Positions 1 through 5,384 are shown, counted from the stretch's first letter. The stretch is DNA of 5,606 nt from Desulfobacteraceae bacterium (GCA_002899795.1 PPDG01000027.1:1-5606); one strand, 5' to 3'. Notes: generated from the sequence alone by a model not told the origin. Translations and numbers: made by a program.

Positions 1-32
1 CCGGTCAACCAAGGAGCCAATTACAAAAGTCT

Positions 33-61
33 TTTACATTTACGGCAAGATGCGGTAACAT
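33..61 (+). promoter_or_regulatory. Candidate sigma70-type promoter upstream of the small ORF
   Basis: TTTACA (33-38) and TAACAT (56-61) are separated by 17 bases. They match the -35 consensus at 5 of 6 positions and the -10 consensus at 4 of 6. The implied start near 68 would leave a leader of about 100 bases before the ATG at 172. The rest of positions 1-171 shows nothing I can name. The call rests only on this two-box match and is weak, because AT-rich DNA gives such matches by chance. Confidence 0.25.
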
Positions 62-171
62 CGCCAAAATCAAGTAAGTTCATTTTATCACAATTATGAG
101 TAAACAAACTACTACTTCTAAACATTGAAGGCTCCACTGTTTTCTGAGTATGAGAGAAAGGGAGTTTTGTC

Positions 172-417
172 ATGGAAAAAACGAACGGGATCACTGATGT
201 GGGCGAGATGAAGGACAGAATGATGATTGATCTATTCAAGAAAAAGCTTCAGGAGGCGAAAACTGACCTCGCCCCATTACGCGGGACCTGGAACGAAGCC
301 AGCGAAATTCTCAAAGCCCACTTCGGCAAGATCACCCGCACCATGGTGAGTAATGAGAATAAGCTACGAAATCTCTATCAAGCAGCCATCGATGAACTGA
401 AGAAAGAGGGCGCCTAA
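172..417 (+). CDS. Small charged helical protein of unknown function (81 aa)
   Basis: I do not recognise this protein and assign no function. The start is supported by GGGAG at 160-164, seven bases before the ATG; the stop is TAA. The 81-residue product has no signal peptide, membrane segment or cysteine. It is rich in Lys, Glu and Asp and looks alpha-helical, with a segment about residues 12-34 (MKDRMMIDLFKKKLQEAK), a central Pro-Leu-Arg-Gly-Thr-Trp turn (about 35-40), and two more helical stretches (about 41-52 and 60-79). This suits a soluble, possibly three-helix or self-associating protein; that is inference. It stands alone, convergent to clpB, with a strong hairpin ten bases after its stop. 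Its reality is supported by the Shine-Dalgarno, the regular amphipathic composition and the hairpin placement. A chance ORF cannot be excluded. Confidence 0.7.
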   Translation: MEKTNGITDVGEMKDRMMIDLFKKKLQEAKTDLAPLRGTWNEASEILKAHFGKITRTMVSNENKLRNLYQAAIDELKKEGA

Positions 418-426
418 TTGAATAAG

Positions 427-449
427 CGCTGAGCGCAAAGCGCTCAGCG
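427..449. terminator. Perfect 10-bp hairpin between convergent genes
   Basis: CGCTGAGCGC (427-436) and GCGCTCAGCG (440-449) are perfect reverse complements around an AAA loop; G426-T450 could add a wobble pair. The hairpin lies just after the small ORF stop (417) and downstream of the convergent clpB stop (545), where a shared terminator is expected. Neither side carries a proper T-run (TCATTTG on the plus side, CTTATTCAATT on the minus side). It may therefore be a weak or factor-assisted terminator, an mRNA 3'-end stabiliser, or part of the repeat array that follows it. Confidence 0.45.
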
Positions 450-495
450 TCATTTGCCTTCGGCGTCATTGGGTCATTACGCTTACGCTGTCATT
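449..495. repeat. Four GTCATT boxes alternating with small GC motifs
   Basis: GTCATT occurs at 449-454, 465-470, 473-478 and 490-495. The intervals hold GCCTTCGGC (a mini-hairpin), GG, and a doubled TTACGC (477-488). Read on the minus strand, this is a series of AATGAC boxes each followed by a short GC-rich motif, and the terminator-like hairpin at 427-449 joins the series directly. It is non-coding and sits in the 3' region of clpB. It resembles degenerate intergenic repeat arrays rather than a gene or CRISPR. Confidence 0.55.
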
Positions 496-515
496 TGTTG
501 TAAGATGAAACTTGA

Positions 516-543
516 AATCCGCAATCCGAAATCTACAATCTCC
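516..543. repeat. Tandem heptad array abutting the clpB stop
   Basis: Four consecutive 7-base units are visible: AATCCGC, AATCCGA, AATCTAC and AATCTCC. The first four bases (AATC) are constant and the last three vary. The array ends at 543, and the clpB stop codon occupies 545-547, so it would lie at the very start of the clpB 3' untranslated region. On the minus strand the unit reads GCGGATT or TCGGATT. From memory, heptad tracts of this kind recur in intergenic DNA of environmental bacterial genomes; I cannot check that here. Confidence 0.6.
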
Positions 544-544
544 C

Positions 545-3190
545 TTAGACCGCCTCCAGCACTGCATCGCCCTTTTTCTTTGGCGCGGTTACCTCGAAGA
601 CAATCCCTTGCTCATCTGTGCTCAGACGTAGCCGACTGCCATCCTCCACCTCGCCCGCCATGATCTTTTTGGCCAATGGTGTTTCCACCATTTTTTGAAT
701 CACCCTCTTCAAAGGACGAGCACCATAAACTGGATCGTAGCCTCGTTCTGCTAGCAGTTTCTTGGCCTCAGCGCTAAACTCCAACTCAATCCGCCGATCT
801 TCAAGGCGTCGTTGGAGCCATGTTACCTGGATATCAACAACCTGGGCCAACTCCTCTTGGCTGAGAGCGTGGAAAACCAGGGTCTCGTCCACCCGGTTGA
901 GAAACTCAGGACGGAAATGCTGGCGCAAAGCCTCCAGCACCCGCTTACTCATGCGTTCGTAGCTCTCCTCGTCCGTACCGGTGTAGTCAAGAATATATTG
1001 ACTACCAACGTTAGAGGTCATGATGATAATGCAATTCTTGAAATCCACGGTGCGGCCGTGGGAATCGGTGAGGCGCCCATCATCCATGATCTGCAGGAAG
1101 ATACTAAATACATCGTGATGGGCCTTTTCGATCTCGTCAAATAGAATGACCGAAAAAGGTTTGCGTCGCACTGCTTCAGTGAGCTGGCCACCTTCCTCAT
1201 AACCCACGTATCCCGGCGGCGCTCCGATGAGACGGGCCACGGTGTGTTTTTCCATGTACTCGCTCATGTCGATCCGCACCATGTTGTTTTCATCATCGAA
1301 CAGATTCTCCGCCAGGGCCCGGGCAAGCTCCGTCTTTCCCACTCCGGTGGGCCCGAGGAAGATGAAGGAGCCAACCGGGCGGTTTGGGTCTTTGATTCCG
1401 GCGCGAGAGCGGATTACCGCCTCAGCCACTGCCTTGACCGCTTCGTCCTGGCCAACCACCCTTTCGTGCAGGTGATCTTCGAGCTTCAGCAGCTTCTCCC
1501 GTTCTCCCTCCACCAGCCTGGTAACCGGTATGTGTGTCCAGCGGGAGACGATTTCCGCAATCTCGTCATCTGTGACCTCTTCGCGCAGCAGCCTGCCTGT
1601 CCCCTGTTTGCTTGCCAGCATTTCCTCTTCAGCTTTGAGTCTCTGTTCCAGCTCCGGCAACCTACCGTGCTGCAATTCCGCGGCTCGATTGAGATCATAA
1701 TTCCGCTCGGCCACGGAGATGTCGTACCTGAGCTTCTCGATCTCTTCACGCAGCCCCTGTACCTTATGGATGGCAGCCTTTTCCGCCTCCCACTGGGCCC
1801 GCATGGAATCTGCTTTGGCCCGCTGTTCGGCCAATTCCTGGCGCAAGGTTTCCAGCCGGTCCTTGCTTGCCTTATCTTTTTCCTTTTTCAAGGCCGCTTC
1901 TTCTATTTCCAACTGCATCACCCGCCTGGTCACTACATCCAGTTCGGTGGGCATGGAATCCATCTCTGTACGAATGGTGGCACAGGCCTCGTCCACCAGA
2001 TCGATGGCCTTGTCAGGTAAAAAGCGGTCGCTTATGTAGCGGTTGGATAGGACCGCCGCGGTCACCAGCGCACTGTCCTGGATCCTGACCCCGTGATGGA
2101 CCTCATAGCGCTCTTTCAGTCCACGCAGAATGCTTATGGTGTCTTCAACCGTGGGCTGATCCACCATCACCGGCTGAAAGCGACGTTCGAGGGCAGCGTC
2201 TTTTTCTATATATTTGCGATACTCATCCAGAGTGGTGGCGCCAACACAGTGCAACTCTCCCCGGGCCAACATGGGCTTCAGCATGTTGCCCGCGTCCATC
2301 GAACCTTCGGCCCGTCCCGCCCCGACGATGTTGTGCAGCTCATCAATAAAAAGCAGAATGGAGCCTTCGCTCTCTTTTATCTCCTGCAACACTGCCTTGA
2401 GTCGTTCCTCAAATTCACCGCGAAACTTGGCCCCTGCCACCAAAGCACCCAAATCCAGGGCAAAGATGGTCTTATCCTTGAGCCCTTCAGGCACATCGCC
2501 TTTGACTATGCGGTGAGCCAACCCTTCAACGATAGCGGTCTTGCCCACCCCAGGCTCACCGATGAGTACCGGGTTGTTCTTGGTCTTTCGTGAAAGTATG
2601 CGAATAACCCTCCTGATCTCGCTATCGCGACCGATCACCGGATCAAGCCGCCCTTTCCGGGCTTCCTGTACCAGATCCCGCCCGTAGCGCTCCAAGGCCT
2701 CATACGTTGACTCCGGCGTGGCGCTGGTCACCCGTTGATGGCCACGCACCTCGGTGAGCGCCTGCAGAAAACGATCTCGGGTGATATTAAAATTTTTGAA
2801 GATGCGTCCTGCCTCCGTGGTCGTCCCCTCATCCATGAGTGCCAGAGCCAAATGTTCTACCGAAACATACTCGTCCTTTAGTCTCTTGGCTTCCTGTTCC
2901 GCCTTGATCAAAATGCGGTTCAGTCGCTGCGTTACATATATTTTCCCCGCCTCGGTTCCCGGGCCTGAGATGCTGGGTCGTTTCTGCAGTTCTGCTTCCA
3001 ATTCAGATCTGAGGTTTTCTACCGGTACATCCATCTTGCTGAATAGACGAGGAACCAGACCCTCGGACTGCTCCAGCAACGCCAGCAGCAGGTGCTCACC
3101 GTCAACCTCCTGATGTCCATAGCGCAGCGCAGTACTTTGCGCCTGGTGCAGCGCTTCTTGTGTTTTTTGCGTCATTTTGTTGAAATCCAT
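545..3190 (-). CDS. clpB: ATP-dependent disaggregase ClpB (Hsp104 family)
   Basis: ClpB is a cytosolic hexameric AAA+ machine that threads aggregated proteins through its pore with DnaK, a J-protein and GrpE. Domain order in the 881 residues: N-terminal Clp repeats (about 1-150); first ATPase domain with Walker A GEPGVGKT (211-218), Walker B FIDE (281-284), pore-loop aromatic F256 in AGAKFRG, and arginine fingers R336/R337; middle coiled coil (about 410-535), which separates ClpB from ClpA; second ATPase domain with Walker A GPTGVGKT (613-620), Walker B LFDE (683-686), pore loop GYVGYEEGG (660-668), arginine finger R766 and sensor-2 GAR (823-825). There is no IGL/IGF-type ClpP-binding loop that I can see, in keeping with disaggregation rather than proteolysis. 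E. coli ClpB has 857 residues; part of the excess is a basic-then-acidic C-terminal tail. Position 553 is His in RWTHIPV, where E. coli has Gly. The ATG follows AAGGAGGA about 10 bases upstream, and an in-frame TAA (3209-3211) rules out a longer start. It is the last gene of the cbpA-cbpM-clpB block. Confidence 0.98.
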   Translation of the reverse strand: MDFNKMTQKTQEALHQAQSTALRYGHQEVDGEHLLLALLEQSEGLVPRLFSKMDVPVENLRSELEAELQKRPSISGPGTEAGKIYVTQRLNRILIKAEQEAKRLKDEYVSVEHLALALMDEGTTTEAGRIFKNFNITRDRFLQALTEVRGHQRVTSATPESTYEALERYGRDLVQEARKGRLDPVIGRDSEIRRVIRILSRKTKNNPVLIGEPGVGKTAIVEGLAHRIVKGDVPEGLKDKTIFALDLGALVAGAKFRGEFEERLKAVLQEIKESEGSILLFIDELHNIVGAGRAEGSMDAGNMLKPMLARGELHCVGATTLDEYRKYIEKDAALERRFQPVMVDQPTVEDTISILRGLKERYEVHHGVRIQDSALVTAAVLSNRYISDRFLPDKAIDLVDEACATIRTEMDSMPTELDVVTRRVMQLEIEEAALKKEKDKASKDRLETLRQELAEQRAKADSMRAQWEAEKAAIHKVQGLREEIEKLRYDISVAERNYDLNRAAELQHGRLPELEQRLKAEEEMLASKQGTGRLLREEVTDDEIAEIVSRWTHIPVTRLVEGEREKLLKLEDHLHERVVGQDEAVKAVAEAVIRSRAGIKDPNRPVGSFIFLGPTGVGKTELARALAENLFDDENNMVRIDMSEYMEKHTVARLIGAPPGYVGYEEGGQLTEAVRRKPFSVILFDEIEKAHHDVFSIFLQIMDDGRLTDSHGRTVDFKNCIIIMTSNVGSQYILDYTGTDEESYERMSKRVLEALRQHFRPEFLNRVDETLVFHALSQEELAQVVDIQVTWLQRRLEDRRIELEFSAEAKKLLAERGYDPVYGARPLKRVIQKMVETPLAKKIMAGEVEDGSRLRLSTDEQGIVFEVTAPKKKGDAVLEAV

Positions 3191-3216
3191 TAAATGAGTA
3201 TCCTCCTTTTATTAGT

Positions 3217-3236
3217 TTGCCCTCTCTTGCCCTCTC
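3217..3236. repeat. Perfect tandem 10-mer in the cbpM-clpB gap
   Basis: TTGCCCTCTC is repeated twice head to tail (3217-3226 and 3227-3236). In the transcript sense (minus) it reads GAGAGGGCAA twice, just upstream of the clpB Shine-Dalgarno (GGAGG at 3202-3206). It looks like a slippage duplication. Each copy contains GAGGG, so it adds purine-rich, ribosome-binding-like sequence, though too far from the ATG to act as the actual site. Confidence 0.6.
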
Positions 3237-3261
3237 GGGGGTGGGAGAATGAGTTTTTTCC

Positions 3262-3588
3262 TCATAATTGTTTGCGAAGCCAGGCGATTTCTCGCTCCAA
3301 CTTTTCGATTTTGTCAAGCAAATCCAAAACTACACCAATGCCCGACCAGTTGATGCCCAGATCCCGGCGAAGGCGCATAATCCGCCAGACCCTGGGCACA
3401 GCAGTCTCGGGAAACAATAATCTAGGTTCACATTTCACTGGATCTATGAGTCCCCAGTCCACCAACTTGTCCACCATCTCCGGGTGCAGCCGCGCCAGCC
3501 TTGCTAACTCCTCTGTTGTGATCAGATTTTCCGATTCAGGCCGGCTTTCATATCTATAGTGAACAATCTGGTATCGACTGGTACTCAT
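3262..3588 (-). CDS. cbpM: CbpM-type chaperone modulator (MerR-like helix-turn-helix)
   Basis: CbpM proteins are small cytosolic modulators; in E. coli CbpM binds the J domain of CbpA and inhibits it. This 108-residue product has the family layout: an N-terminal strand region (SRYQIVHYRY, 4-13), a MerR-like helix-turn-helix with ITTEELARLARLHPEMVDKL (23-42) followed by VDWGLIDP (43-50), a helical stretch with MRLRRDLGINWSGIGVVLDL (71-90), and a C-terminal coiled coil (LLDKIEKLEREIAWLRKQL, about 90-108). The chosen ATG at 3588 has AAAGGG just upstream (AAAAGGGCTAAA) and starts 13 bases after the cbpA stop, typical of translational coupling. A longer in-frame start at 3669 would overlap the cbpA coding end and add a basic tail foreign to the family. 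The product could instead bind DNA, since MerR-like folds do, but its place directly after a CbpA gene favours the modulator role. Confidence 0.88.
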   Translation of the reverse strand: MSTSRYQIVHYRYESRPESENLITTEELARLARLHPEMVDKLVDWGLIDPVKCEPRLLFPETAVPRVWRIMRLRRDLGINWSGIGVVLDLLDKIEKLEREIAWLRKQL

Positions 3589-3601
3589 TTTAGCCCTTTT
3601 C

Positions 3602-4567
3602 CTATTCTTTCCTTGCATCGAAACTGGATATCTGAGCCAATTCTGTAAAGAGTTCTTTTTCCCTCGCACTCAAATCCTTGGGCACTGCGATTTTAAGCCG
3701 GGCAAAAAGGTCTCCTCGTTGACCACCCTTCTTCGGAAGGCCTTTTCCCCGCAACCGCAGTTTTTGTCCACTTTGGCTTCCTGGAGGAATTTTGAGGTTT
3801 ACGCTGCCGTCCATTGTCGCTACCTCCACCGTACCACCAAGAGCCGCCTCCCAAGGAGCAATACGCACCTCTACTTGGAGGTCGTGCCCGTCAACCCTGT
3901 AGCGCGGATGAGGCTCGATGTTCACCCTGAGGTAGAGATCTCCCGGAGTACCGCCACCCATACCCTCGCCGCCTTTGCCACTCAACCGGATACGTGTTCC
4001 GTCGGTAACCCCGGGCGGAATCTTCACCTGTATATTTTGCACCGTAGGACGCACCTGGCCCTGCGGGTCAATTTCGTGTCCCTGCAGGGTAATAGTCCTG
4101 GTGGCACCACGATAGGCGTCTTCAAGACTAATTTCTATCTGGGCTTCGTGGTCCTGCCCTCGCATGACCCAGGAGGCCTGTCTTGCCCTCGCAGCACCTC
4201 CGCCACCCATGCTGCCGCCGAATAGCGTTTCGAAGAAATCACTGAAGCCGCCGCCAAAATGAAATGCTTCCGCTTGCGGGCCAGAGCTGAATTCGAAATG
4301 AACATTTTCCCAGCCGGGCGGCGGCTTGAAGTCCTGACCTGCCTGCCAGTCGGATCCTAACTGATCATAGCGCTGCCGTTTTTCCGGGTCCTTGAGTACC
4401 TCGTGGGCCTCGTTGACCTGCTTGAACTTCTCCTCGGCCCCGTTGTCTTTGTTGACGTCAGGGTGGTATTTGCGAGCCAGCTTTCGATAAGCCTTCTTGA
4501 TCTCTGCGGCGTCGGCATTTCGCCCAACGCCCAGGGTTTCATAATAATCTTGAAATTTGACTGCCAC
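3602..4567 (-). CDS. cbpA: CbpA-type DnaJ co-chaperone (J domain, no zinc finger)
   Basis: CbpA is a type II J-protein (Hsp40): it delivers substrates to DnaK and stimulates its ATPase. The J domain spans about residues 6-70 with the essential HPD at 35-37 and the typical KKAYRKLARKYHPDVNK helix. A Gly/Phe-rich linker follows (about 104-124, GGGFSDFFETLFGGSMGGGG). There is no CxxCxGxG zinc-finger region, which separates it from DnaJ proper. Two beta-sandwich C-terminal substrate-binding domains follow (about 138-218 and 220-297; IPPGVTDGTRIRLSGKG and IPPGSQSGQKLRLRGKG are the paired signature strands). It has 321 residues against about 306 in E. coli CbpA. The start is GTG: a TAG lies immediately before it at 4568-4570, the next Met is residue 120, and AGGTG sits seven bases upstream. 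It heads the cbpA-cbpM-clpB operon and was probably transcribed from the region around 4740-4770. Confidence 0.95.
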   Translation of the reverse strand: MAVKFQDYYETLGVGRNADAAEIKKAYRKLARKYHPDVNKDNGAEEKFKQVNEAHEVLKDPEKRQRYDQLGSDWQAGQDFKPPPGWENVHFEFSSGPQAEAFHFGGGFSDFFETLFGGSMGGGGAARARQASWVMRGQDHEAQIEISLEDAYRGATRTITLQGHEIDPQGQVRPTVQNIQVKIPPGVTDGTRIRLSGKGGEGMGGGTPGDLYLRVNIEPHPRYRVDGHDLQVEVRIAPWEAALGGTVEVATMDGSVNLKIPPGSQSGQKLRLRGKGLPKKGGQRGDLFARLKIAVPKDLSAREKELFTELAQISSFDARKE

Positions 4568-4635
4568 CTAACCACACCTATCTGACCATCCCAGAGCCAG
4601 GGCTGTAATAATCGCACCAGTTTCATCAACTCTCT

Positions 4636-4662
4636 ATCCGGGAGCTGTGAACCCGGCCGGAT
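4636..4662 (-). other. Alternative hairpins in the cbpA leader
   Basis: Two mutually exclusive stems share this stretch: ATCCGG (4636-4641) with CCGGAT (4657-4662), and CCGGG (4638-4642) with CCCGG (4652-4656). They fall in the long leader expected if transcription starts near 4732. Such stems could tune translation of a heat-shock operon, but they are about 70 bases from the GTG and I see no pairing that masks the ribosome-binding site. Confidence 0.3.
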
Positions 4663-4738
4663 CAGCTGCGACTCATGGTCTTTTTTTTGAGTAAATCAGC
4701 AAAATACACAATCTAGTGTAATATTTTCCTTTGCTAAA

Positions 4739-4766
4739 AAAATAAGAATTTGTGCGACATTTTCAA
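4739..4766 (-). promoter_or_regulatory. Candidate promoter of the cbpA-cbpM-clpB operon
   Basis: On the minus strand TTGAAA (4766-4761) is followed after 16 bases by TATTTT (4744-4739). The preceding C makes CTTGAAA, which is also the -35 of heat-shock (sigma32) promoters. The sigma32 -10 (CCCCAT) is not present at the right distance, so a housekeeping promoter is the safer reading. A start near 4732 gives a leader of about 165 bases. I see no CIRCE operator. Confidence 0.4.
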
Positions 4767-4794
4767 GTGGGTGTTAAGAAAAAACCTATAATTT

Positions 4795-4811
4795 GTTTGA
4801 TATTATCAAAC
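4795..4811. promoter_or_regulatory. Perfect 17-bp palindrome, possible operator
   Basis: GTTTGATA (4795-4802) and TATCAAAC (4804-4811) are exact reverse complements around a single T. The palindrome overlaps the -35 of the plus-strand promoter candidate and lies about 30 bases upstream of the candidate cbpA -35, between divergent transcription units. Short palindromes with an AT-rich centre are typical binding sites for dimeric regulators; the regulator is unknown. Confidence 0.45.
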
Positions 4812-4823
4812 TTTTTATATAAT
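4797..4823 (+). promoter_or_regulatory. Candidate plus-strand promoter
   Basis: TTGATA (4797-4802) is followed after 15 bases by a perfect TATAAT (4818-4823). The spacing is short but usable. A second TATAAT at 4787-4792 has no good -35. The predicted start is near 4830, in the G-rich run. No gene of convincing size follows on the plus strand for over 700 bases, so the transcript, if any, would be non-coding through the REP-like repeats. Confidence 0.4.
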
Positions 4824-4827
4824 CCTC

Positions 4828-4845
4828 GGGACGGGGATGGGGGGG
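4828..4845 (+). other. G-quadruplex-forming motif
   Basis: G-runs of 3, 4 and 7 (4828-4830, 4833-4836, 4839-4845) are separated by AC and AT. The last run can be split into two tracts with a one-G loop, giving four G3 tracts and loops of one to three bases, which meets the usual G-quadruplex rule. The motif begins about five bases after the TATAAT at 4818-4823, on the non-template strand for that promoter. Confidence 0.5.
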
Positions 4846-4872
4846 AATAAGGCTAATGCTGTTGATTTAAGC

Positions 4873-4920
4873 GTAGGACGGGCGGTTTCCGCTTCGGCGG
4901 AGTTCACCCGACGATAGTTG
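4873..4920. repeat. REP-like hairpin repeat, copy 1
   Basis: The copy starts GTAGGACGGGCGG and ends GTTCACCCGACGATAGTTG. Its core, TCCGC-TTCG-GCGGA (4888-4901), is a perfect 5-bp stem on a TTCG tetraloop, extended imperfectly by GGGCGG against CACCC. It aligns along its length with the second copy at 4946-4990. It is non-coding. GGTCGGGTG...CACCCGAC hairpins of this general type recall REP/BIME intergenic elements, which RAYT transposases mobilise; no such gene is in the window. Confidence 0.6.
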
Positions 4921-4945
4921 TAGCGAGATATGCAGGGTGGTCTAA

Positions 4946-4990
4946 GTAGGTCGGGTGGTTCTGCGGAGCAGGTTCACCCGACAACAATTG
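4946..4990. repeat. REP-like hairpin repeat, copy 2
   Basis: GTCGGGTG (about 4950-4957) pairs perfectly with CACCCGAC (4976-4982 region), and CTGC (4961-4964) with GCAG around a short loop, with GTT bulged symmetrically on both sides. It begins GTAGGTCGGGTGG and ends TTCACCCGACAACAATTG, matching copy 1 (GTAGGACGGGCGG ... TTCACCCGACGATAGTTG) except for a few substitutions and a shorter loop. This copy is the better-preserved palindrome. Confidence 0.6.
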
Positions 4991-5046
4991 CAATCCCTCC
5001 TATCCTGTCGGATCAACCCCACTAAAGTGGGAACGAATCGACCTAC
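4946..5046. repeat. 101-bp unit bounded by GTAGGTCG/CGACCTAC, with an inner hairpin
   Basis: GTAGGTCG (4946-4953) is exactly reverse-complemented by CGACCTAC (5039-5046). Between them lie REP copy 2 and a second hairpin, CCCACT-AA-AGTGGG (5018-5031). This suggests a composite palindromic element (a BIME- or MITE-like unit) of about 100 bp, or two inverted REPs. It has no coding capacity. Confidence 0.5.
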
Positions 5047-5121
5047 GATCTGGAGAAAAACAAGGCTGGCAGACTTTAAAACTGGCAAGTTTTTGTGAAA
5101 AAAATTTATTTCATTTTCCCC

Positions 5122-5150
5122 TTGACTTTTCTCCCTCCCCATTGTCTATT
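5122..5150 (+). promoter_or_regulatory. Weak promoter-like site upstream of the MITE-like element
   Basis: TTGACT (5122-5127) is followed after 17 bases by TCTATT (5145-5150), matching consensus at 5 and 4 positions. If real it would drive the gene at 5558 through the 168-bp repeat. The AT-rich stretch 5047-5216 around it otherwise holds nothing I can identify. Confidence 0.2.
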
Positions 5151-5216
5151 TAATGAATATTACACTTCCTGAATATAGATTCTCTTAATATATAGCCTGG
5201 TTGATTTGCAAATCTT

Positions 5217-5384
5217 CTAACTAGTGTCCATCCGGAAACCGTGTTTTTGAATGTCATTCTGAGGAGCAAGGCGACGAAGAATCTCATAGTTAGCGGGTTC
5301 GCAGAGATTCTTCGCGGAGCCCGTCCTGAGCCTGTCGAAGGGCTCAGAATGACATGAACTAGTTGCCGGACAGAAACTAGCTAG
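5217..5384. mobile_element. Non-coding MITE-like element with nested inverted repeats
   Basis: Three nested inverted repeats define it. The ends 5217-5239 and 5362-5384 are 23-base reverse complements matching at 18 positions. ATGTCATTCTGAG (5251-5263) and CTCAGAATGACAT (5343-5355) are perfect. CGAAGAATCTC (5275-5285) and GAGATTCTTCG (5304-5314) are perfect around an 18-base loop. CTAG stands at 5221-5224 and again at 5377-5380, and could be a 4-bp target duplication flanking a 152-bp core; IS5-type elements are known to duplicate such YTAR sites. The right arm carries an extra segment bounded by GAGCCC/GGGCTC (5317-5345) with the widely seen CCTGAGCCTGTCGAAGG motif. There is no transposase. 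Any move would need one supplied in trans. Confidence 0.6.

Noticed and set aside
1..99. C-terminus of an upstream plus-strand gene
   Set aside because: All three plus frames are open from the left edge (stops at 56-58, 75-77 and 97-99), none longer than 32 codons, so no frame can be preferred.
449..543. CRISPR array
   Set aside because: The repeated units are 6-7 bases with spacers of 2-11 bases, far too short, and no cas gene is near.
1244..2020. 258-codon plus-strand open frame
   Set aside because: It lies fully antisense to the conserved clpB coding region, has low-complexity Phe/Leu/His-rich composition and lacks a ribosome-binding site. It is a shadow of clpB.
2093..2593. 166-codon plus-strand open frame
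   Set aside because: Antisense to the first ATPase domain of clpB; no family features. Shadow frame.
3589..3669. Longer start for cbpM
   Set aside because: It would overlap the cbpA end and add a basic tail not seen in the family. The ATG at 3588 has its own ribosome-binding site.
3719..4225. 168-codon plus-strand open frame
   Set aside because: Antisense to the C-terminal domains of cbpA; composition unlike a real protein.
4739..4767. Sigma32 heat-shock promoter for cbpA
   Set aside because: CTTGAAA fits the -35, but the CCCCAT-type -10 is missing at the required distance, so only a general promoter is called. No CIRCE element was seen either.
4856..4870. Tiny ORF after the plus-strand promoter candidate (ATG CTG TTG ATT TAA)
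   Set aside because: Four codons after AAGG; too short to be told from chance.
4942..5142. 66-codon minus-strand frame
   Set aside because: It runs through the REP-like hairpins and AT-rich DNA and has no ribosome-binding site or recognisable domain.
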